Position numbers and translations under genes: made by a program
In this document: piece after piece, positions 43,474 to 52,724 of the stretch
How the letters are laid out: each line of letters opens with the position of its first letter
Position numbering within the stretch: position 1 is the first letter of the stretch
The notes under the pieces: generated by a model
Databases searched by the model: none
Told to the model about the DNA's origin: nothing
Seen by the model: only the letters and a program-made list of their open reading frames with translations
From: JABSSA01 sp039975755
GTDB lineage: Bacteria > Pseudomonadota > Alphaproteobacteria > Rhodobacterales > Rhodobacteraceae
Direction: 5' to 3'
Assembly (NCBI GenBank): GCA_039975755.1
Contig: JBDWGM010000102.1
Coordinates: 1 to 64,000, forward strand
DNA: 64,000 nt

Positions 43474-44472
43474 TTAGAAATTCAGTGCTGGGCAGCTGTC
43501 ATCCGATGTGTAGTCGTGTACAGCCAATGACCCATCCGCGATCTTTGACGAAGCACCGTCCACTGTGGATTTCATGTCGTCAGACACCAATGCTGCGTTG
43601 TGTTCGTCCAGCGCATAGCCAACACCGCCATTTGCCAGACCCATGGTGAAGTTGCCTGTTTCCAGATCAACGCCCTGTGTGAACGCATCAAATACAGCGT
43701 TGTCCACGCGCTTCATCATGGATGTCAGAACTTTGCCTGAGTGCAAATAGTTTTGGTTGCTGTCCACACCGATGGACAAAATGCCCTCGTCAGCGGCAGT
43801 CTGCAGAACCCCTACACCTGTACCGCCAGCGGCAGCGTATACAACGTCAGCGCCTTGGCTGATTTGTGCTTTTGTCAGCTCTGATCCTTTTACCGGATCA
43901 TTCCACGCAGCTGGCGTTGTCCCGGTCATGTTCGCAACAACCGTTGCGTCCGCGTTTACGGCTTTGACGCCTTGGGCATAGCCACAGGCGAATTTGCGGA
44001 TCAGTGGGATGTCCATTCCGCCGATAAAGCCAACTGTGCCAGATTTCGATGCTTGTGCCGCCATCATACCAACAAGATATGATCCTTCATGCTCGGCAAA
44101 GCCGATGCCGCGCACGTTTGGCAGGTCAAGCCAGTTTACGTCGATCACTGCAAACTTTGTGTCTGGGTAATCCACTGCGACTTGGCTCAATGCATCAGCA
44201 AATGCGAAGCCGGCCATGACGATCGGGTTGGCACCCGCTTCGGCAAAGCGACGCAATGCTTGTTCACGCTGTGCTTCGGATTGCAGTTCGATTTCGCGGA
44301 ATGTACCGCCAGTTTCCTCGGCCCAACGCTGCGCACCGCCAAAAGCGGCTTCGTTGAAACTTTTGTCGAATTTGCCGCCAAGATCAAAAATGATGGCGGG
44401 TTCGGCCAAAGCGGCCCCGGCGCTCAACGCCATTGCGGCTGTCGCGCTCAAAAGCTTCTTCATGAATGTCAT
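43474..44472 (-). CDS. BMP family substrate-binding lipoprotein-like protein
   Basis: 332 aa. Signal peptide MTFMKKLLSATAAMALSAGA then ALA-EPAIIF. Family motifs: FDLGGKFDKSFNEAAFGGAQ, GFIGGMDIPLIRKFACGYAQ, VYAAAGGTGVGVLQTA. These PBPs bind nucleosides or purines (PnrA/BmpA class). No lipobox Cys after the signal, so it is periplasmic. GGGAG lies 6 nt before ATG 44472. First gene of the importer operon. Confidence 0.92.
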   Translation of the reverse strand: MTFMKKLLSATAAMALSAGAALAEPAIIFDLGGKFDKSFNEAAFGGAQRWAEETGGTFREIELQSEAQREQALRRFAEAGANPIVMAGFAFADALSQVAVDYPDTKFAVIDVNWLDLPNVRGIGFAEHEGSYLVGMMAAQASKSGTVGFIGGMDIPLIRKFACGYAQGVKAVNADATVVANMTGTTPAAWNDPVKGSELTKAQISQGADVVYAAAGGTGVGVLQTAADEGILSIGVDSNQNYLHSGKVLTSMMKRVDNAVFDAFTQGVDLETGNFTMGLANGGVGYALDEHNAALVSDDMKSTVDGASSKIADGSLAVHDYTSDDSCPALNF

Positions 44473-44606
44473 ATGTGTCTCCCAAATTCGTTGCTGGGGC
44501 CGTTCTGGCAGTTCGATACGACCCGAGATCATTTAGATCATACGGGATTAGGCCGCACGTCCCCGTGAGCGTCAACCGCTTTTTAAGTGTTTGGATCAGG
44601 TTTCGA

Positions 44607-45038
44607 TCATCTGACCAAAGGGCAAGATGCTTTCATAAGCACGGCGTCGGCGGTTTGACCGGCCTTATCGCGGTAATATCCCTTACGTCTGCCGGTTTCT
44701 ACAAAACCCAATTGAATGTACAAATTGTAAGCAGGAATGTTGTTGGCGCTGACGTCCAAGAACAGTGTTGGGCAAGGCGGGCTCAATTCGACAAGCTGAT
44801 CGCTTAGGGTTTGCATCAAAAGACGCCCGTGACCGCGACGACGAAACGCAGGATCGACCGCAATCGTCAGAATTTCAGCTTCGTCCAGAACAGATCGGGC
44901 CAGAACAAAGCCTGTGTTTTCGGGGGTCGACTGTATGATGTAACCATTTTGGTTCGAAAGGCTTTCGAATTCTGCGACAGACCAGGCGCGTTGTGGAAAG
45001 CACTTGGCGTGTAATTGCGCCATTAAGTCAGGCGTCAT
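44607..45038 (-). CDS. rimI: Ribosomal-protein-alanine N-acetyltransferase
   Basis: 143-aa GNAT. Acetyl-CoA site AVDPAFRRRGHGRLLMQTL (about 75, RRxGxG/A type) and FLDVSANNIPAYNLYIQLGF. It overlaps the tsaB stop by 11 bp, the usual tsaB-rimI pairing. Acetylates the N-terminal Ala of S18 in enterics; here inferred. Confidence 0.88.
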   Translation of the reverse strand: MTPDLMAQLHAKCFPQRAWSVAEFESLSNQNGYIIQSTPENTGFVLARSVLDEAEILTIAVDPAFRRRGHGRLLMQTLSDQLVELSPPCPTLFLDVSANNIPAYNLYIQLGFVETGRRKGYYRDKAGQTADAVLMKASCPLVR

Positions 45039-45624
45039 CTAAAATCTGGGGTGGCGCATCACGGGATGGGGCCGCGTCCGGAGGTTTGATATACAGCGGG
45101 GCAGGCGGCGTTGCAGGCGGGGTCGGCCAGACGGCCCGCGCCAAGTTTCCAATTGCGCTGACCAATAACAAGGGATCCGGATCGGGCAATATCGGCTGAC
45201 CCAGTTGTTCGGCGTCGTCTTGGGACATCAGCTTCGGCCCGTCGGGCAGATCAACGAAAAACTGGTCTCGGGGGGCGGGAACGCAATTCAGGCCATTATC
45301 TTGAAGCACGTTTTTGCGCTGTTCGAATCCGTTGATGCCATAGGCCGGTATGCCCAGCCCAAGGGACAAACCGCGCGCCGCGGATATCCCAATGCGGATG
45401 CCCGTGAAGTTTCCAGGGCCAACGCCGATTGCCAATGCATTCAGATCAGACCAGTTTTTGTTTTGGCGGGCCAAAAGGTCTTCAAGCAGCCCAATCAGAC
45501 GCTCGTTTTGGCCCTTTTTCATCGGCTCGTAAATGGTGTCGAGCACCGTATCATTTGAATTCAAAGCGGCCGCGCAATGCGCAGCCGACGTGTCAAAGGA
45601 CAGGATGAGTGAATCAGTTTTCAT
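45028..45624 (-). CDS. tsaB: tRNA threonylcarbamoyladenosine synthesis protein TsaB
   Basis: 198 aa. ILSFDTSAAHCAAALNSNDT at the start, GVGPGNFTGIRIGISAARGL (about 65) and GINGFEQRKN. It is the ASKHA-fold partner of TsaD in t6A synthesis. ATG 45624 is used; an in-frame GTG is 3 bp upstream. Confidence 0.93.
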   Translation of the reverse strand: MKTDSLILSFDTSAAHCAAALNSNDTVLDTIYEPMKKGQNERLIGLLEDLLARQNKNWSDLNALAIGVGPGNFTGIRIGISAARGLSLGLGIPAYGINGFEQRKNVLQDNGLNCVPAPRDQFFVDLPDGPKLMSQDDAEQLGQPILPDPDPLLLVSAIGNLARAVWPTPPATPPAPLYIKPPDAAPSRDAPPQILDDA

Positions 45625-45651
45625 CACGCTTCAACGGGGCTTGTGGTGTCG

Positions 45652-46215
45652 TCAGACAGCCACCGGGCGTACTTCGGTCACTTCGGGGATGTAATGACGC
45701 AGCAAGTTTTCGATGCCCATTTTCAGCGTCAGCGTTGACGATGGGCAATTGGCGCACGCGCCTTGCATGTGAAGATAGACGATTCCGCGATCAAACCCGT
45801 GAAAGGTAATGTCGCCACCGTCCTGAGCAACGGCAGGGCGCACCCGCGTGTCCAACAATTCCTTGATCTGATCCACAATGCCCGAATCTTCGCCTTCATG
45901 GACCGCATGGCCTGAGTCTGGTTGGTGATCACCTTCCATGACAGGCTGACCCGACTGGTAATGTTCCATGACCGCGCCCAGAATCGCTGGCTTGATATGG
46001 TCCCAATCTGTGGCATCCGCTTTGGTCACCGTCACAAAGTCGGTTCCAAAGAAAACACCTGTAACGCCGTCCACAGAAAAAATACGTTTAGCCAACGGAG
46101 ATTTATCGCCTGCATCGGGTGTCGGAAAATCGGCCGTTCCCATTTCAAGCACTGTTTGTCCGGGAAGGAATTTCAGTGTCGCAGGGTTTGGTGTGGATTC
46201 GGTTTGGATGAACAT
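45652..46215 (-). CDS. NifU family Fe-S cluster carrier (Nfu-like)
   Basis: 187 aa. N-terminal Nfu_N domain (MFIQTESTPNPATLKFLPG) and C-terminal NifU domain with CxxC in MQGACANCPSSTLTLKMGIE (about 148). This architecture is that of eukaryote-like Nfu1, which matures lipoic acid synthase and complex II; the sdh and lipoyl enzymes encoded here would be clients. Start 46215 has AAAGGG upstream. Confidence 0.92.
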   Translation of the reverse strand: MFIQTESTPNPATLKFLPGQTVLEMGTADFPTPDAGDKSPLAKRIFSVDGVTGVFFGTDFVTVTKADATDWDHIKPAILGAVMEHYQSGQPVMEGDHQPDSGHAVHEGEDSGIVDQIKELLDTRVRPAVAQDGGDITFHGFDRGIVYLHMQGACANCPSSTLTLKMGIENLLRHYIPEVTEVRPVAV

Positions 46216-46464
46216 TGCTCGACCCTTTCTCGCAGGTTCAACAGATATGCGGATGGACCCGCGTGGTGTCAAGAGTTTGGAATGATTCTAAACGATAAAG
46301 TCAGAAATCACCGCGACCGGACGATAAATCTTGTGGCGGATTTTCGAATGACCGGCGAGGTTGAACTATCTTCAATTTGATTCATTCAATCAATCGACTA
46401 CGCTTGCCTGCCGCGGACAAAGGACGGCGGAACGCTGAAAAAGTCGAGTGATTTCATATTTCTG
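46216..46464. other. 249-bp gap; nothing identified
   Basis: Intergenic between the NifU-like gene start and the universal stress protein stop. Open frames across it are antisense or unsupported. No terminator or palindrome worth calling. Confidence 0.35.
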
Positions 46465-46920
46465 TCAGGTGATGGCTTCAAGTTTTTCTTTGCTTAGATC
46501 ACCGGGAACAATAGTGATCGGGATCGGCAAAGCACCCGAGTTGCGAGACAGCTGAGTGACCAACGGGCCGGGACCCTTTTTGCCGGTGCCAGCCCCCAAG
46601 ACTAAGACACCAATCTCGGAATCTTGCCGAATATGCGCAACGATTTCATCCAAAGGTTGTCCTTCCCGGATGATCAGCTCTGGATCGACATGCTGTCTGT
46701 CCCGCATCCATTTCGCAAACACTTCGAAATGCACTTCTATGCGTTCGCGCGCTTCTTCTCGCATTACGGCACCGACGCCAATCCAGTGATTGAACTCTTC
46801 TGGTGCAATCACCGAAAGTATGGCCACACCTCCGCCAGTATGCGCGGCACGCATTGCTGCAAATCGCATCGCGTTCAAGCATTCCCGGCTGTCATCCAGC
46901 ACGACAAGAAATTTGCGCAT
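46465..46920 (-). CDS. Universal stress protein family
   Basis: 151-aa UspA-fold protein: KFLVVLDDSRECLNAMRFAA at the start and VLVLGAGTGKKGPGPLVTQL (about 110), the phosphate-binding GxG-type loop. Role in stress tolerance inferred from family. Monocistronic. Confidence 0.88.
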   Translation of the reverse strand: MRKFLVVLDDSRECLNAMRFAAMRAAHTGGGVAILSVIAPEEFNHWIGVGAVMREEARERIEVHFEVFAKWMRDRQHVDPELIIREGQPLDEIVAHIRQDSEIGVLVLGAGTGKKGPGPLVTQLSRNSGALPIPITIVPGDLSKEKLEAIT

Positions 46921-46990
46921 CTTTTCGAACCCCGGTTCAGTATCAGCATCAACATGACCTATGGGCGGGCATGGCGCAACGTCGCAATTA

Positions 46991-47857
46991 TTATGGCTTG
47001 TTGGTCAGGGCCCAATCCCAATACATCTCGCGGACCTGACGCGTTATCGGTCCGATTTGATATTGTGTGTCATCAAAGGCTTTGATTGGCGTGACTTTAT
47101 TCATGTTGCCGGACATGAACACTTCATCCGCATCGTGGAATTGATCAAAGCTCAGGACGTCTTCGACAACGTCTATTCCGTTGGCTTTGAAATTTGAAAT
47201 GTGCCGTGCGCGTGTGATGCCAGCCAAGAATGTACCGTTTGGAACCGGCGTAAACACTGTTCCATCCTTAACCATAAAGATATTGGCGGTTGCCGTTTCT
47301 GCGACATTGCCAATTGCATCTGCCACAAGTGCGTTATTGAACCCTTTGGCGCGGGCCTCGGCAAGCATGCGCGCGTTGTTGGGATAAAGGCAGCCGGCTT
47401 TGGCGTTGACCACTGCGTCTTCCATGACGGGTCGGCGAAATCTTGTTCGAGTTAATGTTGCAACAACGTCAGCGGCTGCCATGGGAATTTCTTCCAGACA
47501 TAACGCAAATCCCGTTGACCCTTCTTTTGGAACGATCGCTGTCATGTCGCCATCAATGGCCCAATACATGGGACGGATATAGATCGCGCTTTTTTGCGAA
47601 AACTTGCGCAGACCTTCCCACGCAATATCCATCATTTCGGACGTCGAAACAGTTGGGGTTATCATCAAAGCGGTGGCAGAGCGATTGACCCGTTCGCAAT
47701 GTGCCTCAAGATCCGGGGCCAGCCCATCAAAGTAGCGTGCGCCATCAAAGACAGTGGTGCCCAGCCAACTGCCGTGATCCGCTGCGCGCATCGTGTACAC
47801 ATCGCCATCATGCCAACGGCCTTCGAAATACGTGCGAATGTTCTGACCTGTTGCCAT
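46991..47857 (-). CDS. ilvE: Branched-chain amino acid aminotransferase
   Basis: 288 aa, PLP fold type IV. RPMYWAIDGDMTAIV, VNAKAGCLYPNNARM with the Schiff-base Lys (about 160), and VAETATANIFMVKDG. It transfers the amino group between Leu/Ile/Val and 2-oxoglutarate. GGGGAGAA precedes ATG 47857. Other class IV enzymes (D-amino-acid transaminase) have similar length, so substrate is inferred. Confidence 0.85.
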   Translation of the reverse strand: MATGQNIRTYFEGRWHDGDVYTMRAADHGSWLGTTVFDGARYFDGLAPDLEAHCERVNRSATALMITPTVSTSEMMDIAWEGLRKFSQKSAIYIRPMYWAIDGDMTAIVPKEGSTGFALCLEEIPMAAADVVATLTRTRFRRPVMEDAVVNAKAGCLYPNNARMLAEARAKGFNNALVADAIGNVAETATANIFMVKDGTVFTPVPNGTFLAGITRARHISNFKANGIDVVEDVLSFDQFHDADEVFMSGNMNKVTPIKAFDDTQYQIGPITRQVREMYWDWALTNKP

Positions 47858-47970
47858 TGCGTGTTCTCCCCGTGCGTCGGCCGAAGCCTAGAGACAGTTG
47901 TCGGCAGGGAAAAGATAATTTTCAGATCTTTTTGAACAAGCAATGGTTACGGTGATGGCACGTGCCGTTG

Positions 47971-48216
47971 TTAACCGCTGCCGGTTGGGCGGGCCAAACT
48001 GTAAACACCTTCAGGAAGATCGAGAGCCGCCGCCAGATCGCGCAATTGTTCGGGCGACAGAGTCACGCGGACCATTTGATCTGTGCGCGAATCGAACTGT
48101 TCTATGGTGACGCATTCTGCAAAACTGTTGACGACGACGTCTTCTTGCAAAGGGGTGCGGCCATCGTCGACAAGCGTAATGACGGTCGCATCGAATTCGT
48201 GTTCGATTGTAAACAT
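47971..48216 (-). CDS. Small conserved-looking protein, unknown function
   Basis: 81 aa: beta-rich N-terminus (DATVITLVDDGRTPLQEDVV) and helix LSPEQLRDLAAALDLPEGVY. I do not recognise the family. Start 48216 has AGG upstream. It lies between ilvE and the M48 gene, alone. Confidence 0.65.
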   Translation of the reverse strand: MFTIEHEFDATVITLVDDGRTPLQEDVVVNSFAECVTIEQFDSRTDQMVRVTLSPEQLRDLAAALDLPEGVYSLARPTGSG

Positions 48217-48360
48217 ATGATCAACCTATCTAGACATAATGGGATTGCAAGTAGATCGCACGGCTGCGTGATCAGGTCTGGTCGGAGTGGACACAGATGT
48301 TATTATATCTGTTGACGATGGCCGTCACGTATTAGAGCCTGCCACGAAATTGAGGACGAC

Positions 48361-49083
48361 ATGTTAAGATACCTTTGTGCATTGTTTCTTTCGACAACGT
48401 TGATTGCGTGTACTGAATTGCCTGTCCCCGAGGTGAGTGGTCCTTCGACGACAGGATCGGCTGCGAACAGTGATGTGGATGAGCTGCGCGGGGCGGGTGC
48501 GACCCAACGTGCCTTTGTCCAAGTTGTCCAGACGATGGAGCCGGTCGCAGAGCGCGAATGTGAACGTCGCACACGGGGTGTAAATTGCGATTTCCTAATC
48601 GTCGTTGATGATGAACGGGGAAAGCCAGCCAATGCCTTTCAAACGCTTGATGAAGATGGGCGTCCCATCATTATTTTCACACTCGCTTTGTTGAATGACG
48701 CGCGCAATATAGATGAAATCGCGTTTGTGATGGGCCATGAAGCCGCACATCATATTGAGGGCCATATCGCGCGAGGGCAACAAAACGCAGTCGCGGGTGC
48801 CGTATTTTTAGGTGGTTTGGCGACGGCGACGGGGGGAACAGTCGCTGATGTTGAACGTGCGCAGCAGTTGGGCGCAGCACTGGGTGCACGGTCGTATTCC
48901 AAAGAATTTGAATTGGAAGCTGATGCGTTAGGGACAGTGATTACGGTGCGATCTGGGTTTTCAGCGGTACGTGGCGCGCAGTTCTTTAACCGGATTCCGG
49001 ACCCGGGTGATCGGTTTTTGGGGACACATCCACCGAATGCGGCGCGTCTTGCGACAGTGCGGCGCGTGTCTGCGGGATTGTAA
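48361..49083 (+). CDS. M48 family metallopeptidase lipoprotein
   Basis: 240 aa. Lipoprotein signal MLRYLCALFLSTTLIAC (lipobox LIAC). Zinc motif HEAAHHIEGH with HExxH (about 124-131), plus ELEADALG (third ligand Glu). Family members (BepA/YfgC, LoiP) are outer-membrane quality-control proteases. The element at 49088-49145 follows its stop. Confidence 0.88.
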   Translation: MLRYLCALFLSTTLIACTELPVPEVSGPSTTGSAANSDVDELRGAGATQRAFVQVVQTMEPVAERECERRTRGVNCDFLIVVDDERGKPANAFQTLDEDGRPIIIFTLALLNDARNIDEIAFVMGHEAAHHIEGHIARGQQNAVAGAVFLGGLATATGGTVADVERAQQLGAALGARSYSKEFELEADALGTVITVRSGFSAVRGAQFFNRIPDPGDRFLGTHPPNAARLATVRRVSAGL

Positions 49084-49087
49084 GATC

Positions 49088-49145
49088 GGTCGGGCCACGG
49101 GCGGCTCTGTTTGGCCCAAGGGCCAAATGCGCCCACCCGCCGACC
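49088..49145. repeat. Dispersed structured element, copy 1
   Basis: Outer stem GGTCGG (49088-49093) / CCGACC (49140-49145) and inner stem TTTGGCCC-AA-GGGCCAAA (49110-49127), then TGCGCCCACCC. Copy 2 at 61248-61294 has TTTGACC-TTT-GGTCAAA and GTTGG/CCAAC with the same TGCGCCCACCC. Base changes between copies keep pairing in both stems, which suggests an RNA structure, not a protein. Confidence 0.6.
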
Positions 49146-49159
49146 CTTGGTCGTTCGCG

Positions 49160-50179
49160 TTATTCGGCCGCGTACATCCCGTCATAGATCGGACCCAACG
49201 TGGAATCGTCAAAAAGTGACGAAACACTGGTGCCGTTCCAGATATTCAAAATGGCCTGCGCAAAGATGGGCGCAGTTGGGACAATTCGAATATTTGGCGT
49301 TGCTCGGATCGCATCTGTCGCGGCGATGCTGTCCGTGACGACGAGCGTTTTCATGACTGATCTTGAGATTCTTTCGACGGCAGGGCCCGATAAAACGCCA
49401 TGCGTAATGTAGGAGTGCACTTCTTTTGCGCCATTTTCGATAAGAACCTCTGCCGCCTTACACAAGGTACCAGCAGTGTCGCAAATGTCGTCTACGATCA
49501 GGCAGACTTTGTCTTTGACGTCCCCAATCACAGTCATTTCAGCGATTTCACCGGGTTTTTCGCGACGTTTGTCCACAATCGATAAAGGCGCATTGATGCG
49601 TTTGGCCAATTCGCGCGCACGTGCAACGCCGCCGACATCTGGTGAGACGACCATAATATCCGACATGCGCCCTGCGAAATTATCTTTGATATCCAAAGCA
49701 AAAATTGGCGACGCATAGAGGTTGTCGACCGGAATATCGAAGAACCCTTGAATCTGAGCGGCGTGCAAATCCATCGTCAACACGCGTTCCACTCCAGCAG
49801 AAACAAGCATATTCGCGACCAGTTTGGCGGAAATGGGCGTGCGCGCCTTTGTGCGTCTGTCCTGACGCGCATATCCAAAATAGGGGATAACGGCGGTGAT
49901 GCGCGTTGCCGAAGACCGACGCAATGCATCGCACATGATCAGCAGTTCCATCAGGTTGTCGTTGGCAGGGTTCGATGTCGGCTGAATGATGAACATATCT
50001 TCGCCGCGCACGTTTTCGAAAACTTCGACAAATATTTCGCCATCGTTAAAGCGTTCGACCCTCGCATCAATCAGATTGACCGCGATGCCGCGATGCATCG
50101 TCATGCGGCGTGCAATGGCTTTTGCGAGCGGTTGATTGGCATTGCCCGAGATCAGTTTCGGTTCTTGCGCCTGCGGCAT
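49160..50179 (-). CDS. prs: Ribose-phosphate pyrophosphokinase
   Basis: 339 aa, makes PRPP from ribose 5-phosphate and ATP for nucleotide, His and Trp synthesis. YFGYARQDRRTKARTPISAK (about 107), DLHAAQIQGFFDIP (catalytic His, about 138), VVSPDVGGVARARELAK (about 175) and the PRPP loop VDDICDTAGTL (about 225). The start MPQAQEP has AAGGGG. Longer than the 315-aa E. coli enzyme at the N-terminus. Confidence 0.96.
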   Translation of the reverse strand: MPQAQEPKLISGNANQPLAKAIARRMTMHRGIAVNLIDARVERFNDGEIFVEVFENVRGEDMFIIQPTSNPANDNLMELLIMCDALRRSSATRITAVIPYFGYARQDRRTKARTPISAKLVANMLVSAGVERVLTMDLHAAQIQGFFDIPVDNLYASPIFALDIKDNFAGRMSDIMVVSPDVGGVARARELAKRINAPLSIVDKRREKPGEIAEMTVIGDVKDKVCLIVDDICDTAGTLCKAAEVLIENGAKEVHSYITHGVLSGPAVERISRSVMKTLVVTDSIAATDAIRATPNIRIVPTAPIFAQAILNIWNGTSVSSLFDDSTLGPIYDGMYAAE

Positions 50180-50288
50180 GCGGTATTCCCCTTCGACAAG
50201 CCAGAATGTGACAGATTCGTGACGTTGACTTCGCTTAACACGGCCTTACCGTGCGGCAAAGACGTGGCCCATACAGAAGGCGAAAATT

Positions 50289-50891
50289 ATGGCTGATATC
50301 GACTATTACTTTGCGACAATCTCTCCCTATACCTACTTGGCCGGGAAACGCTTCGAAGAAGTGGCGAAACGCCATGGGGCGAGCGTTCATTACAAGCCAC
50401 TAGATATTATGGCACTGTTTGCTCGGACGGGGGGCGTTTCCCCCAAGGATCGGCACATCAGCCGTGTGGAATATCGCGCACAAGAATTGACGCGTGCGGC
50501 AAAGAAGCTTGGAACGCCCTTTCACCTTAAACCTGCGCATTGGCCGACAAATGCGGCCCCGTCGTCCTATGCGGTGATCGCAGCACAAGAAGCAGGGGGT
50601 GGGGACCTGGGTGCACTTGTGTACGCTTATGTGCGCAGCGTTTTTGCAGACCAGAAAAACATCGCTGACGATGATGTTGTAAAAGCCTGTTTGGAAGAAG
50701 CCGGGTTTGATCCAGCACTTGCAGATAGCGGGTTGTTGACCGGGGCCGACACCTATGCACGCAATCTGGAAGACGCTGTAAAGGCTGGCGCGTTTGGGGC
50801 GCCGTTTTATGTCGTCAACAAAACAGATCAAAGGTTTTGGGGGCAGGATCGGATCGAAGATCTTGATGCGCACCTGTCGGGCACCCTTTGA
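50289..50891 (+). CDS. 2-hydroxychromene-2-carboxylate isomerase family protein
   Basis: 200-aa DsbA-fold (kappa-GST-like) protein: IDYYFATISPYTYLAGKRFE with the N-terminal catalytic Ser in SPYTY, KAGAFGAPFYVVNKTDQRFW near the C-terminus. Family reactions involve glutathione. The naphthalene-degradation name is historical; no such genes are near. It overlaps the hydrolase start. Confidence 0.88.
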   Translation: MADIDYYFATISPYTYLAGKRFEEVAKRHGASVHYKPLDIMALFARTGGVSPKDRHISRVEYRAQELTRAAKKLGTPFHLKPAHWPTNAAPSSYAVIAAQEAGGGDLGALVYAYVRSVFADQKNIADDDVVKACLEEAGFDPALADSGLLTGADTYARNLEDAVKAGAFGAPFYVVNKTDQRFWGQDRIEDLDAHLSGTL

Positions 50892-51676
50892 CGCCATTTG
50901 TAACCCGCGCAGGTCATGGATCGGCGCGGGTTTTGGCCATTCACTGCACATTAGCCCATTCCGGGGCCTGGAAAGGGTTCACCCGCGCCATGCAGGGCAC
51001 GGCCGAAGTCACAGCGTTCGATTTACCCAGCCACGGGAAAAGCCCGGATTGGCCCCTCGATCAAGACCAACATCGATTAGCGACGGATTGGGGGTTAGAC
51101 GTCTTAACGGAACCCATGCATCTTGTTGGGCATTCCTATGGCGGAACGGTTGCATTGCGCATGGCACTGGACGCACCGGACCGCGTGCTTTCTTTGACGT
51201 TATTCGAGCCGGTTTTTCTGGCGGCTGCGCGCAAGGATCAACCTGAACGTTTTAAGGCACACGAAGCAGAATTAGCAGAATACGAGGCCACAATCGAACG
51301 TGGGGATTTTCATCAAGCTGCGCGCGCTTTTAATCGGGTTTGGGGCGACGGAACACCTTGGTATGATTTTCCTGCAGAGACCCGGGCCTACATGGCGGAT
51401 CGCATTCACTTTGTGAAAGGCAGTGCGCCATTTCTTATCGAAGATAACGCAGGTCTGTTAGAGGGCGAGGCGTTTTCCAATCTGTCTTTGCCAGTTATTC
51501 TGGCACAGGGCGAATTCACGCTGGATGTCATCGATGCGACGATGGCCGCGCTGGCACGGCGTATTCCAAATGCACAGCGCATCTGCATTGATGGTGCCGG
51601 TCATATGGCACCGATAACGCATCCTGCGGAGCTGGCGAAAATCGTAGGTTCACAGATCGCGGCTTGCAAAAATTGA
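50888..51676 (+). CDS. Alpha/beta fold hydrolase
   Basis: 262 aa. LAIHCTLAHSGAW oxyanion region, nucleophile elbow VGHSYGGTVALR (about 82), and GAGHMAPITHPAEL with the catalytic His (about 239). Start TTG 50888 overlaps the previous stop; a weak ribosome-binding site makes it provisional. Substrate unknown. Confidence 0.85.
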   Translation: MTPFVTRAGHGSARVLAIHCTLAHSGAWKGFTRAMQGTAEVTAFDLPSHGKSPDWPLDQDQHRLATDWGLDVLTEPMHLVGHSYGGTVALRMALDAPDRVLSLTLFEPVFLAAARKDQPERFKAHEAELAEYEATIERGDFHQAARAFNRVWGDGTPWYDFPAETRAYMADRIHFVKGSAPFLIEDNAGLLEGEAFSNLSLPVILAQGEFTLDVIDATMAALARRIPNAQRICIDGAGHMAPITHPAELAKIVGSQIAACKN

Positions 51677-51686
51677 TATGCGGGCC

Positions 51687-52724
51687 TCAAAAATGAGACA
51701 GAAACGCATCAATCTTATCTGATCCGATGGACCAATCGCACACAAGCCGAGCCACCAGCATTTCCGATGGATCAGAACCTTCTAGGTCGCCAGACCACAC
51801 ATAGTATTTTGCGCCATTGTCCTGCAGGCGTTGGTGTGTTGCTCGAGGGAACGCGGCAAAGATCATGTTGGCCTGAGGTTCGTGCAGAAATTCGGCACCT
51901 GCATCCCGAAGGCCCGCGGCCAATCGCGCTGCATTTTCGTTGGCCGCTTCAGCAAGTTCCAACCAAAGGCCGTCGTCTAAATACCCGGCCATTTGCGCGG
52001 ATAGAAAACGGTGTTTTGAAAATAGATGCGCACCGCGCTTGCGCCGCAGTTCAAATTCCCAGGCTTTATCTGGGTCAAAAAGAACAACCGCCTCGACCCC
52101 GAGGCAGCCGTTTTTTGTGCCCCCAAAGCTTAACACATCTACGCCGGCCTTCCAGGTCATGTCGGTAGGCGAACAGCCGACAGCGGCGACCGCATTTGCA
52201 AATCGCGCGCCGTCCATGTGAACGGGCAGGTTAAATTCACGCGCAACAGCCGTTAGGGCGCGCAGTTCGTCAACTGTATAGACGCCGCCGCGTTCGGTGA
52301 TTTGGGTTATCGAAACCGGGCCGCGCTGTGCCCCATGAACACCGCGTGTTTCTTCTGCGGTGATGGCGGCGCGCAGGGTATCGGGCGTCATTTTGTGATC
52401 GTCACCAACCAAGGTCAGCTTTGCGCCTCCGGAAAAAAACTCTGGCGCGTTGCATTCGTCTTCTTGGATATGGGAAACCGGGCTACAAAACACGGTCTGC
52501 CAAGGATGCGCATAACACGCCAAGCCAAGTACATTGGCCGCAGTGCCTGTCGCGACCAGATAAACCTCGGCCTCTGGCGCTTCGAAGGTTGCGCGAATGC
52601 TTTGGCGTACGTCGTCCATGATGGGGTCATTGCCATACGGCATGGCGTATCCATCATTGGCGTCTGTGACGCTTTGCAAAATGCGTGAATGGGCCGGGCC
52701 CGCATTGTCAGAAGCAAAAAACAT
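51687..52724 (-). CDS. ltaE: Low-specificity L-threonine aldolase
   Basis: 345 aa PLP enzyme splitting L-threonine (or allo-Thr) to glycine and acetaldehyde. MFFASDNAGPAHSRILQSVT at the start, HMDGARFANAVAAVG (Asp for PLP, about 176), and LSFGGTKNGCLGVEAV with the PLP Lys (about 209). Start 52724 is 9 nt after GAGGAG and overlaps the YcgN-type stop. Confidence 0.93.
   Translation of the reverse strand: MFFASDNAGPAHSRILQSVTDANDGYAMPYGNDPIMDDVRQSIRATFEAPEAEVYLVATGTAANVLGLACYAHPWQTVFCSPVSHIQEDECNAPEFFSGGAKLTLVGDDHKMTPDTLRAAITAEETRGVHGAQRGPVSITQITERGGVYTVDELRALTAVAREFNLPVHMDGARFANAVAAVGCSPTDMTWKAGVDVLSFGGTKNGCLGVEAVVLFDPDKAWEFELRRKRGAHLFSKHRFLSAQMAGYLDDGLWLELAEAANENAARLAAGLRDAGAEFLHEPQANMIFAAFPRATHQRLQDNGAKYYVWSGDLEGSDPSEMLVARLVCDWSIGSDKIDAFLSHF

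Noticed and set aside
45310..45340. tRNA-like TTCGAATCC sequence in tsaB
   Set aside because: No acceptor, D-arm or anticodon stem around it; inside an unambiguous coding gene.
41253..45933. GTGATCAC 8-mers in the ABC permease and NifU-like gene
   Set aside because: Inside coding sequence and lacking the TTGTGATCAC context of the suc and sdh sites; expected by chance.
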